Assembly (NCBI RefSeq): GCF_036226685.1
Contig: NZ_CP109009.1
Coordinates: 2,046,001 to 2,110,000, forward strand
Direction: 5' to 3'
From: Streptomyces sp. NBC_00690
GTDB lineage: Bacteria > Actinomycetota > Actinomycetes > Streptomycetales > Streptomycetaceae
DNA: 64,000 nucleotides
Position numbers and translations under genes: made by a program. The notes below the pieces were generated by a model. The model saw nothing but the letters and a program-made list of their open reading frames with translations. It was not told where the DNA came from and did not search any database. Shown here one piece after another: positions 17,229-24,863 of the stretch (position 1 is the first letter of the stretch; each line of letters opens with the position of its first letter).

Positions 17229-18011
17229 TCAGCGCCGCTTTTCGGTCATCCACTCAACGGCGTGATCAACGGCGGCCCTGACCGAGAACAATCTTGCGGG
17301 CCTTCCTCCCAGTTGTCCCTTCTGCTCCACTCCCCAGCCGAAGGCGGCACCGATCGCGCCGAAATCGCTCTCGTCGAGTTGGACGTCCTCGTACTCCGTC
17401 CATTCCTTCCCGCCGTCAGGAAGGCCAACTACACAACGATACGACCGCAGCGGGGCTTTCGTCCGGTATTCGGCAAGATGAAATGCGGTGCATACGTCGA
17501 AATCCACATCGATCATGAGCACATGGGCGGCCACCCGATACAGAGCGCCGAGCGGGGAGTTCTCACCGAGGTGGGAGGTGAGGATGTGACGGTCGAGGAG
17601 TTCTTCGGCGCGAGGTCCGATGGCCGCGAACGAGGTCTGCGGATGGGCGCTGCGCACGGCGCCCGGAGCGGTGCGGATCGACTCGGCCAACCGGCCCATG
17701 CCCTGACTCGGCGTACACGCCGGGTCGAAGGCCGGCATGTCCGCTCGGAAGGTCGCCGCCTGCTCGGGTGTCATTCCGCGTACCCGGGCGCGGTGGAGAT
17801 CGGAGGTGTCCGAGTTCCCCGCGGTGAAGGCGGGCACCACCAAGGTCCCGTCCGGGCCGACCGCCTCCAGCAGGGCGTCCCGCAGGGTGTCGCTGTGGAG
17901 TCCCGTGGACCGCAGGGAGGCGTGGATGAGCAGGGTCATCCCCGGGCGGACGCCGACGGCTCGCAGGGACGGCACCAGTCGTGCAGGTGCCGGTGTCCCT
18001 GACTCAGCCAT
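17229..18011 (-). CDS. AAC(3)-family N-acetyltransferase encoded within the FxS operon
   Basis: A 260-residue aminoglycoside 3-N-acetyltransferase-fold protein (Antibiotic_NAT). The family opening LIHASLRSTG, the segment DGTLVVPAFTAGNS, QGMGRLAESIR near the middle, SAHPQTSFAAIG, and ENSPLGALYR are all present, as in AAC(3) and YokD-type enzymes that use acetyl-CoA. I set the ATG at 18011, which overlaps the fxsB stop by 8 bases; the upstream extension to 18311 lies inside fxsB. Its location between fxsB and fxsC argues for a task in the FxS system, such as N-acetylating the peptide product, rather than aminoglycoside resistance. That is inference from position. Confidence 0.85.
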   Translation of the reverse strand: MAESGTPAPARLVPSLRAVGVRPGMTLLIHASLRSTGLHSDTLRDALLEAVGPDGTLVVPAFTAGNSDTSDLHRARVRGMTPEQAATFRADMPAFDPACTPSQGMGRLAESIRTAPGAVRSAHPQTSFAAIGPRAEELLDRHILTSHLGENSPLGALYRVAAHVLMIDVDFDVCTAFHLAEYRTKAPLRSYRCVVGLPDGGKEWTEYEDVQLDESDFGAIGAAFGWGVEQKGQLGGRPARLFSVRAAVDHAVEWMTEKRR

Positions 18012-20580
18012 GGCAGCAGCTCTGGTCTTTCCTGCCCTGCTCCTGTTGGCCGCAGCACTCCAGGTCGAGATGGCCAGCGGCACCGACAAGGGGCAACGGC
18101 GATCGTCCGGCCGTGCGGGGCCCGGTCGGATCCGAGGCGTTCCGCGGCGGGGGCGCGAGATATGTCGAGTGACCAGAACCTGGACGATCAGGGTCTGCGC
18201 GGTCCAGGCGCCCGTGAGCAGAGACCCCGTGTTCAGGGCCGGCAAGACCAGAACCCGCAAGACCAGAGTCCGCAAGATCAGGCCCTGAGCGCCCAGGGTC
18301 GAAATGATCAAGGCCGGAATGATGCGCCAACTCCCGGCGCAGTTGGGCCAGCAGACGACGGCCGCCCACGGTCAGCTCCGCGGCCCCCTCCAGTGTGTCG
18401 AGGGCACGACCGGCCTGCTTCGCCCCCTCGGGGTCGAAGGCGGCCAGTGCCGCCCGCTCGCTGATTCCCGCCAGCAGTTCGGACACCGGTACCTCCTCGT
18501 CCTGCCACGGCGCCGGGTGACGCCACCAGCCGTCCTGTGCATAGAGATCGGTGATGTCGAGCAGGGCGTTGAGCTTCGCCCGCCGCGCACCCCGCAGCAA
18601 GTCGATCGCGAGCTGTTCGGGACGGGGTGCGGGTGCAAGGCCCAGCGCTCCATAACCGTGCCCGCGCAGGGCCTGCTCACGCGTGGACGACCGGCCAAAA
18701 ACCGCTGGTACGGAAGGGGTGTCGGAGGTGAGGGGGGTGAGGGTGCCGAGGCAGTGGGCCACCTCCGCCGACTGCTCGGGTGCGACAGCACGGATGATCT
18801 TCCAGGCGTCGGTGAACGCTTTGTCCCAGTCGCGGACCTCTGCGGCGCTCAGTCGGGGCAGGGCTGCCGATCCGAAGCAGTCCCGGTAGCGGTCGAGGTC
18901 GTCGAGGCGCAGCAGGGGCGCACCCGCAGTGCCACCGACCGTGCGCACGGGGTGCCAGTGGTCGTCGGCGACTGCCAGCCGCACCCGGCGCGAGGTCCCG
19001 CCGACCGTGGCCGTGAACCCGTCCGCGGTGGGTTCCACCTCGGCCGTGCCCCGCTCGTGGATCCCGCTCTCGTGGTCGTCTCCGATGCGCAGCACACCCA
19101 GACCGGGCAGGTGCAGCAGACCGTGTTCGTACGGCACGGGGACCGGGGTGGGAACGCCGGCGGCCACCAGCGCCGAGGCCAGGTAGCACGGCAGCCGCAG
19201 GGCTCTGGCCACGGCGTCGGGCCGTCCCATGAGCAGCGCTTGCAGGGCGTCCCCGAGCCAGGTGCGGGTGTAGGGGTGGCTCCAGACGGAGTCGAGGACG
19301 TCGCCGTCCGCGTCCAGATCGAGCGTCAACTGCCAGGCCCGGTCCCAAGCCGGCCCCCCGCGACCGTCGAGTTCGCCGTGGAGACGGGCGAGGAGGGTAC
19401 GGGTCAACTCCCGGTGCTCGGCCAGCAGTGCGCCGGGATCGGTGAGCGCGGCGGGTACCAGGGCGTCGGCGGTCCGGCATTCGATGCCGCGGATGAGCCC
19501 TTCGAGGTCCGAGCAGTAGACGGAGGGACTGTCGAAGCCCCCGCGTTCGCTGTAGCGGTGGGTGTAGAGCCCGCCGCCGCAGGAGCGTACGACGGGGCAC
19601 CGACGGCAGGTTCCGCTCACTCCGGCGAGTTCCTGTTGACGGGCTTTGACCCCCGGGTGCGCGGCGACCTCGTCGAAGGTGTGGTGGAAGACGTCGAAGC
19701 CGGTGGCGGCGGCTCCTTCGTAGGCGCTCTTGAGGGAGTCGACCTGTTCCAACGTGCCGTCGGTCTCCACGACGACGAGATCGGTGGGTGCGAGGCCCAG
19801 CGATTCGGTGAGGCTCGGACCGCCGGCGAGGGTGGAGAGCACCGACTCGAAGAGGCGTACCGGTACGCGTCTGCCCAGGGCGTCCCAGTGGTCGAAAGCG
19901 GTCAGCAGCCAGTCGGCATAGGCCGTGGGCGAGCCGTTCGGGCGGGCCGGGGGCGCGTCCCAGGTGGCGTGCGGCAGCAGGAAGTCGATGCGGGGCGGGT
20001 CCAGGGCGGCCAGGGCGTCGTAGACGGCGACGGGGTCGTTGGCCACGTCCACGGTGCACAGGAGGCCGAGGTACAGATGGCGGTAGCGATCCTCGCGCAG
20101 GAGATCGACGGCGCGTAGGACCAGTGGATGGCTGGTGCGGCCGTCGGCGAAACGTCGGTGGCGGTCATTCGCGGTGCGGTCGCCGTCGAGTGAAATGCCG
20201 ACCTTGACGTGGAATTCGTCGAACAGATCGAGATATCGCGGGCTAAGTTGTAAGCCGTTGGTGTGGATGCGCAGATCGAGTTCCGCGAGGGAATCGAGGG
20301 CGCGGGTGAGCTCCTCACACACACGTCGCAATCGAGCGGGCCCGGCCAGTAGAGGCTCCCCTCCGTGCAGGATCACTGACACGGAGGGCAGGGCATGGCT
20401 CTTAGCATGCTCAGCCAGTCGCAGAGCTGTCCAAGAAATCGCTTCGTCAGAGATTGCCTTGGGGCGGGTAAGCCAGCTCTGATCAGCGTGTTCATAGATG
20501 TAGCAGTGGTCACATGCGAGATCGCACCTGCTGTGTACCTTCAGAACGATCTCGCGGAATGGGACCAGTGGTCCTGTCAT
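18004..20580 (-). CDS. fxsB: FxsB radical SAM/SPASM cyclophane-forming maturase with fused degenerate HExxH-type domain
   Basis: An 858-residue peptide maturase. The radical SAM core begins with C19-x3-C23-x2-C26 for the 4Fe-4S cluster, followed by HGGEPLL, IHTNGLQLS and VKVGISLDGD. A SPASM-type cluster region carries Cys325, Cys328, Cys334 (CRRCPVVRSCGGG) and Cys356. FxsB enzymes cross-link aromatic and nearby residues in the FxS motif of FxsA into a strained cyclophane. From about residue 390 a second domain resembles the HExxH putative peptide-modification family, but where HExxH should precede KLNALLD the sequence is R663-G-A-R-R667, so the metal site looks lost. A long Gly/Asp/Ala repeat tail ends in paired cysteines (ECCGQ and SCCHG). 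It starts 9 bases after fxsA and overlaps the acetyltransferase gene. Confidence 0.92.
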   Translation of the reverse strand: MTGPLVPFREIVLKVHSRCDLACDHCYIYEHADQSWLTRPKAISDEAISWTALRLAEHAKSHALPSVSVILHGGEPLLAGPARLRRVCEELTRALDSLAELDLRIHTNGLQLSPRYLDLFDEFHVKVGISLDGDRTANDRHRRFADGRTSHPLVLRAVDLLREDRYRHLYLGLLCTVDVANDPVAVYDALAALDPPRIDFLLPHATWDAPPARPNGSPTAYADWLLTAFDHWDALGRRVPVRLFESVLSTLAGGPSLTESLGLAPTDLVVVETDGTLEQVDSLKSAYEGAAATGFDVFHHTFDEVAAHPGVKARQQELAGVSGTCRRCPVVRSCGGGLYTHRYSERGGFDSPSVYCSDLEGLIRGIECRTADALVPAALTDPGALLAEHRELTRTLLARLHGELDGRGGPAWDRAWQLTLDLDADGDVLDSVWSHPYTRTWLGDALQALLMGRPDAVARALRLPCYLASALVAAGVPTPVPVPYEHGLLHLPGLGVLRIGDDHESGIHERGTAEVEPTADGFTATVGGTSRRVRLAVADDHWHPVRTVGGTAGAPLLRLDDLDRYRDCFGSAALPRLSAAEVRDWDKAFTDAWKIIRAVAPEQSAEVAHCLGTLTPLTSDTPSVPAVFGRSSTREQALRGHGYGALGLAPAPRPEQLAIDLLRGARRAKLNALLDITDLYAQDGWWRHPAPWQDEEVPVSELLAGISERAALAAFDPEGAKQAGRALDTLEGAAELTVGGRRLLAQLRRELAHHSGLDHFDPGRSGPDLADSGLAGSGLAGPEHGVSAHGRLDRADPDRPGSGHSTYLAPPPRNASDPTGPRTAGRSPLPLVGAAGHLDLECCGQQEQGRKDQSCCHG

Positions 20581-20589
20581 TCGGCCAGT

Positions 20590-20754
20590 CTAGAGCGCCG
20601 AGTTGAAGGTCGACGCCCGAAGGACGCGGTCGGCGGTGACGGGGATGATCCGCGCAAGCTTCTTGGCCGCCTCGCCGCCCCGGGCGTCGATCTGCGCCAG
20701 AGGGACGCGGGAGATCTTCGCAGATGCGAAGGCTGCGGAGGTGTGAATTGCCAT
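20590..20754 (-). CDS. fxsA: FxsA precursor peptide ending in FNSAL (FxSxx-COOH)
   Basis: A 54-residue ribosomal peptide precursor, the first gene of the operon. The C-terminus is Phe50-Asn51-Ser52-Ala53-Leu54, an exact F-x-S-x-x-COOH motif. The preceding part (SRVPLAQIDARGGEAAKK and LARIIPVTADRVLRAS) is a basic leader of the usual FxsA type. FxsB is expected to join Phe50 to Ser52, giving a three-residue cyclophane (triceptide). I chose the ATG of MAIHTSAAF (AAGGA upstream); a GTG 16 codons earlier is possible. The fxsB start follows after 9 bases. Whether the modified C-terminus is cut free or stays on the protein is unknown. Confidence 0.9.
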   Translation of the reverse strand: MAIHTSAAFASAKISRVPLAQIDARGGEAAKKLARIIPVTADRVLRASTFNSAL

Positions 20755-20900
20755 GGGGGGCCGTCCTTGATCGTGTGTCGAACGCGAATCACCACGCACC
20801 ATTGCGGTGGTGGCGGCACGACTTTACTCTCATGGCCACTCGCAGCAACTCAGGTCGACGTGACAGCACAAAAGAGTTGCGTCACATTCCCTGGAGCGAG

Positions 20901-20921
20901 GGCGGATCAAGTCATTCCGCC
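20901..20921. promoter_or_regulatory. Inverted repeat in the fxsA / SLATT divergent region
   Basis: GGCGGA and TCCGCC flank a 9-base spacer, about 36 bases before the SLATT gene ATG and inside the 203-base gap between the two divergent starts. It could be an operator or a small hairpin; chance cannot be excluded in GC-rich DNA. Confidence 0.3.
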
Positions 20922-20957
20922 TAAAGGGTGAAGGTCATAACCGCAGACAGGGGGCAC

Positions 20958-21890
20958 ATGACCGGGATTCCCGGGCCAACGGGCAGCATCGTGTTCCGTA
21001 ACAGGGATCTACCGGCTCTCTTCCATCACACCGACGCCATGGCCATCTCCCACCAGCGGCAGGCGGTCGGCTCCATGAAGCACCAACTCCTCCTTCTCGT
21101 CCTGGGTGCCGCCGCCTCCACACTGCCCGCCTCGGCGAAAGTGGGAGAGTCCATCCAACTCTCGGGCGTTTTAGCGGTATTGGCGTATGCCGGGGTACTT
21201 CTCATCGGCTACCGGGCCAGTAGGCACAGCGCAAAGTCGCATTGGCAACTCAATCGTTCAGCCGCCGAGTTCATCAAGTCGTTGTGCTGGCGCTACGCGG
21301 TGCACGGGGCACCCTTCACCACAGCGGCCACCCAATCGGACGAACTGTTCGCCGACCGCTTGGAAGAAGGACTTCGGGAGCTGGCGAAAGTCGGCTGGGA
21401 AGACCCTCGCACCGGTGGGAACCCGATGGCGAGCAAGGAAATGATCACGAAGGCGATGCGTCGGCTGCGATCCCAACCATTCAGCATTCGCAAAGAGACG
21501 TATGTCAGGGACCGATTGATTGAACAGCGCAACTGGTACCACCGCAGCACCGCGAACTCCCGACGAGCCACCCGATTATGGTCGTTGTCGATCGGTCTGC
21601 TGACTCTGGCAGCACTGTTCCTTTCGCTTTTGCACACCTTTTCGCTGACTGGCTCTCTTCATATCGCAGGAGCGCTGTCCGCGGCGGCGGCCGGCTCTCT
21701 GGCGTGGAGTGAGGTGCGTCGGCACCAACCGTTGATCGCCGCGCATTCACTCGTGGAGGAGGACTTGGCAGCCATGCACACGGCGATGGAGTCCTCTGTC
21801 ACCGAGGCGCAGTGGCCTTCGGCGGTGTACGAAACCGAGCGCATCGTCTCACCGCAGCACACGGACTGGCTGGCACGGCACCGCAGTTGA
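20958..21890 (+). CDS. SLATT/DUF4231-type membrane protein beside the FxS locus
   Basis: A 310-residue protein with two pairs of membrane helices: HQLLLLVLGAAASTL and LSGVLAVLAYAGVLLIGY near residues 40-85, and LWSLSIGLLTLAALFLSLL and LHIAGALSAAAAGSLAW near 220-260. Between them is a charged helical domain with DELFADRLEEGLREL and RDRLIEQRNWYHRS, and after them a short cytoplasmic helix (SLVEEDLAAMHTAM). This is the DUF4231/SLATT pattern; SLATT proteins are predicted membrane effectors activated by nucleotide second messengers. The opening FRNRDLPALFHHTDA is typical of actinobacterial members. I chose ATG 20958, which has AGGGGG just upstream, over GTG 20928. It is divergent from fxsA and convergent with the SLOG gene. 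Confidence 0.75.
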   Translation: MTGIPGPTGSIVFRNRDLPALFHHTDAMAISHQRQAVGSMKHQLLLLVLGAAASTLPASAKVGESIQLSGVLAVLAYAGVLLIGYRASRHSAKSHWQLNRSAAEFIKSLCWRYAVHGAPFTTAATQSDELFADRLEEGLRELAKVGWEDPRTGGNPMASKEMITKAMRRLRSQPFSIRKETYVRDRLIEQRNWYHRSTANSRRATRLWSLSIGLLTLAALFLSLLHTFSLTGSLHIAGALSAAAAGSLAWSEVRRHQPLIAAHSLVEEDLAAMHTAMESSVTEAQWPSAVYETERIVSPQHTDWLARHRS

Positions 21891-21979
21891 TCGCGATGAG
21901 CCCGTGCCGCACCGGCGACGGTCGGCACACCACCTCGGCCCTCGGCCGCCTCCTCGGAGGCGGCCGGGGGCACGCCACC

Positions 21980-22459
21980 TCAATCCCGTACGAGCCCCTC
22001 GCGCCAGATGACGGTCACCGGGCGACCCAGCCGCCGGGCGTAGTGGACGATGTCCGCCGTCCCACCCGGACCACGGGCCGGACAGCCGTCCCACACCGCG
22101 AGAAGGTGGTCACAGTTGTCAGCGATGAACGCCCCCGCCGCGTAGTACGCCTCATCGGTGGCGTGGGCGAACTCCAGTCGGACTTCCCGGGTGGCCCGCC
22201 GTCTCAGGGCCTCGTAGCCCGCCCGCTCCCCCGGCGCGGCGAATCCGTCCGCGTAGTCACCGCTCGGCACCACCACCGTCAACTCGGCGCCGCAGGCGAG
22301 CGCGAGGTCGGCGAAGATCTGGTCGGCGCCGACGGCAAGACTGGACAGGGCCTCCAACGCGCCGCCGTGCTCGTGGAGGACGGCGAGGATCTCCGTTTGA
22401 ACGTGCCCCACGGCCTCGACGGGGATGTTCCGATGACCGGTCACTCCGATGCGCTTCAC
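21980..22459 (-). CDS. SLOG-type Rossmann-fold protein
   Basis: A 159-residue small Rossmann-like protein. Motifs read as SLOG/LOG-like: an N-terminal GVTGHR strand and loop, SSLAVGADQIFADLAL, ELTVVVPSGDYADGF, and near the end LLAVWDGCPARGPGGTAD with the glycine-rich nucleotide loop. Relatives include lysine-decarboxylase-like LOG, DprA and the SLOG sensors that bind or make nucleotide ligands in conflict systems. It uses a GTG start; GAGGGGG lies about 8 bases upstream. It converges on the SLATT gene with an 89-base gap; SLOG-SLATT pairing is known from predicted nucleotide-dependent immunity systems. Enzymatic phosphoribohydrolase activity is possible, but the PGGxGTxxE signature of LOG enzymes is not intact. 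Confidence 0.75.
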   Translation of the reverse strand: MKRIGVTGHRNIPVEAVGHVQTEILAVLHEHGGALEALSSLAVGADQIFADLALACGAELTVVVPSGDYADGFAAPGERAGYEALRRRATREVRLEFAHATDEAYYAAGAFIADNCDHLLAVWDGCPARGPGGTADIVHYARRLGRPVTVIWREGLVRD

Positions 22460-22585
22460 TCCTGGGTCGCCCCCTCGTCCGCAGCACCTGATGCCCCGTC
22501 CATCGTCCCAGAAGCAGGCGCGGCGTCGAGCCCCCGGTGACCTGCGGCGGACGAGGGCACAACGCCTCTGCGATGCGGCGCAGGT

Positions 22586-23554
22586 TCAGTCGGCCAGGAG
22601 ATTCCGCTCCCCTGCGGCGACCGGCACCGACAAGGTGTTCCCCGGCGGTGGGAAGGGACAGATGAAGTGCTCGGCGAAGGCGCACGGGGGCAGTTGGGCC
22701 CGGTTGAAGTCGACGAGCACAGACCCGTCCGCGGTCGGAGCCGCCGGCCGCAGGAAGCGGAAGCGATAGCTACTGCTCCCACTGGTGGCATCCGCGAAGA
22801 CCGCCCAGAGGGAACCGTTGTCCTCCACGGCCACGTGCAGGGTGTGGGCCTGTCCGTCCAGCGTGAAGGAGATCTCGCCGTCGAGGCCGAGACCACGCTG
22901 CTGTCCATCGGCGTTCTCCACGCGGATGCTCTGCGTCCGCTCATAGCGGTGAAAGCGCCCGGGCAGCGCCCAGCGGGGATCGTAGGCGGTCGTGTCGATG
23001 CCGCGGAAGGAGCGGCGCGCGGGTGCGTCCGGGTCGAAGTCGCGTACGGCCCACAGCCCTTCACGGCGCAGCACGACCAGTCGTCGCGCGCCCTGGGCGA
23101 CCCGGGAGCCGTCGATCGGCCCCTGGTCGGCGGTGAGCCGGACACTGCCGGCGAAGGGCTTGTCGTCGACGGTGAGACCGTCCGTCGCGGTGGCGGTGAG
23201 CACCAGTTGGTCACCGTCGTCGCTCCAGAGCCCCGCAACACCCGGGAGGTGACCGCCCGGATGGTCGTCGAGCCAGTGCGTGCCGGTGAGCGAGAGCGGT
23301 CCATGGGGTGCGGAGATCGTAGCGATGCGCCGCTCGTGCCAGTGCTGCCACTCGTTCGGCGCACGGAGATCGACGTCCGTCGCTTCCCCGGGCCGACCGG
23401 ACTGCTGCTCGCCCGCCCCTGCGGAGCCGCTCGCCCCGCCGAGGCTGACCCGGGCACCCGGTGTGCCGGGGCCGCCCCCAGCGGCGGAACGCTCGTGCGC
23501 CCCACCCGATCCGCCCCGCCCGTCCCCGTCGCCCGCTCGCTCATCGGCTCTCAT
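22586..23554 (-). CDS. DUF1684-family protein
   Basis: A 322-residue DUF1684 protein. The first 60 residues are Gly/Ala/Ser-rich and probably disordered. The conserved domain starts near WQHWHERRIATISAPHGPLS, followed by THWLDDHPGGHLPGVAG, and ends with the diagnostic LVDFNRAQLPPCAFAEHFICPFPP and NTLSVPVAAGER. This second half is the most conserved part in all DUF1684 proteins; Cys and His residues there could bind metal. Its start is 4 bases after the preceding monooxygenase stop, so it is the third gene of that operon. The function of the family is unknown; the context suggests a role alongside flavin monooxygenases. Confidence 0.8.
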   Translation of the reverse strand: MRADERAGDGDGRGGSGGAHERSAAGGGPGTPGARVSLGGASGSAGAGEQQSGRPGEATDVDLRAPNEWQHWHERRIATISAPHGPLSLTGTHWLDDHPGGHLPGVAGLWSDDGDQLVLTATATDGLTVDDKPFAGSVRLTADQGPIDGSRVAQGARRLVVLRREGLWAVRDFDPDAPARRSFRGIDTTAYDPRWALPGRFHRYERTQSIRVENADGQQRGLGLDGEISFTLDGQAHTLHVAVEDNGSLWAVFADATSGSSSYRFRFLRPAAPTADGSVLVDFNRAQLPPCAFAEHFICPFPPPGNTLSVPVAAGERNLLAD

Positions 23555-23558
23555 GCCG

Positions 23559-24863
23559 TCAACCCTTCCACACCGGTTCGGTCAGCCCGAGATGCGAGCG
23601 GAGCGTCGTACCGGAGTACCGCGTACGGAAGACACCGCGCTCCTGGAGCAGGGGCACCACCTCGTCCACGAACTCGTCCAGCCCACCGGGGGTGCGATGG
23701 GGGACGAGCAGGAACCCGTCGGCCGTGCCCGAGCCGACGTACCCGGCCATCTCGGCGGCCACGCGCCCGGCCGTACCGACGAAGGACTGCCCCGAGGTCG
23801 CCTCGATCACGGTCTGCCGGATCGACAGTCCCTTTCGCCGGGACAGCTCCCGCCAGCGCGTCGCCGTTCGACAGGGGTCGCCGGCCCCCGCCCCTGCCTG
23901 CGCCAGGACGGCTTCGGGGTCCGGATCGATCTCGGGCAACGGGCCGTCGGGGTCGTACGAGGACAGGTCCCGGCCCCAGACCTGCTCCAGAACGAGGATG
24001 GCGCGCTGGGGGGAGACCTGTTCGCGGCGGACGGCGGTGGCCCGCTCCTGTGCCTCCTCGTCACTGTCGCCGAGGACGAAGGTCACTCCGGGCATGATCT
24101 TGAGGTCGTCCGGCTCCCTGCCGTAGGCGGCGAGCCGCGCCTTCACATCCCGGTAGAAGGCGCGGCCGGCCTTCGGGTCGCCGTGGCGGGTGAAGGCGAC
24201 GTCCGCGAAGGCCGCGGCGAACTCCCGCCCCTCGTCCGAGTCCCCGGTCTGGATGACGACGGGGTGCCCCTGGGGAGAGCGGGGCACCGTGAACTCACCC
24301 TCGACCGCGAAGTGCCGACCCGCTCGGGCGACGGGCCTGGCCCGACCGTCCGGCGTCCAGGAGTCCCACAGCTCCCGCGCGGTCGCCACGAACTCGGCGG
24401 CACGGGTGTAGCGGTCCACCCGATCGGGACAGCTCCCGTGGCGGAAGTTCTCGCCGGTGAAGGCATCGGCCGCCGTCACCACGTTCCAGCCGGCCCGCCC
24501 GCCGCTGAGGTGGTCGAGCGAGGAGAGCCTGCGGGCGAGTTCGTACGGCTCGTTGAAACTGACGTTGACGGTCGCCGCAAGACCGAGCCGGTCGGTGACG
24601 GCTGCCAGAGCGTTGAGCAGCGTGATCGACTCGGGGCGCCCGGTGACGTCCAAGTCGTGGATCAGTCCCTTGTGCTCCCGTAAGCGCAGTCCCTCGGCGA
24701 GGAAGAAGAAGTCGAACAGGCCGCGCTCAGCGGTTCTGGCCAGGTGCTCGAAGGTGCCGAAGTCAATGTGGCTGCCGGAGGTGGAGCTGTTCTGGGCGGT
24801 GGTGCTGCTCACCCCGGGAAAGTGCGCGGCGAGGTGGAGGGTGGGTCGGCCTTCGTCGGTCAT
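23559..24863 (-). CDS. NtaA/SnaA/DszA-type FMN-dependent monooxygenase
   Basis: A 434-residue bacterial-luciferase-like enzyme of the NtaA/SnaA/SoxA/DszA group, which uses FMNH2 from a separate reductase and oxygen to cleave C-N or C-S bonds of chelators and organosulfur compounds. Visible features are LHLAAHFPGVSS, FLAEGLRLREHKG, NVSFNEPYELARRLSSLDHLSGGRAGWNVVTA and the SPQGHPVVIQTGDSDEGREFAA flavin-site region. Length matches the family. Its ATG overlaps the stop of the upstream LLM gene (ATGA), and DUF1684 follows directly. No flavin reductase or sulfonate transporter is encoded in the operon, so the reductase would have to come from elsewhere. Confidence 0.88.
   Translation of the reverse strand: MTDEGRPTLHLAAHFPGVSSTTAQNSSTSGSHIDFGTFEHLARTAERGLFDFFFLAEGLRLREHKGLIHDLDVTGRPESITLLNALAAVTDRLGLAATVNVSFNEPYELARRLSSLDHLSGGRAGWNVVTAADAFTGENFRHGSCPDRVDRYTRAAEFVATARELWDSWTPDGRARPVARAGRHFAVEGEFTVPRSPQGHPVVIQTGDSDEGREFAAAFADVAFTRHGDPKAGRAFYRDVKARLAAYGREPDDLKIMPGVTFVLGDSDEEAQERATAVRREQVSPQRAILVLEQVWGRDLSSYDPDGPLPEIDPDPEAVLAQAGAGAGDPCRTATRWRELSRRKGLSIRQTVIEATSGQSFVGTAGRVAAEMAGYVGSGTADGFLLVPHRTPGGLDEFVDEVVPLLQERGVFRTRYSGTTLRSHLGLTEPVWKG

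Noticed and set aside
17229..18011. Calling the acetyltransferase an aminoglycoside resistance gene
   Set aside because: The fold fits, but the position in the FxS operon makes resistance the less likely role. I report only the fold.
18012..18311. A 100-residue N-terminal extension of the AAC(3) frame
   Set aside because: It is inside the fxsB tail; the enzyme fold starts right after the internal ATG at 18011.
18304..20118. A 604-codon rightward frame opposite fxsB
   Set aside because: The opposite strand encodes a radical SAM enzyme with clear cluster cysteines, so this frame is a by-product of codon bias.
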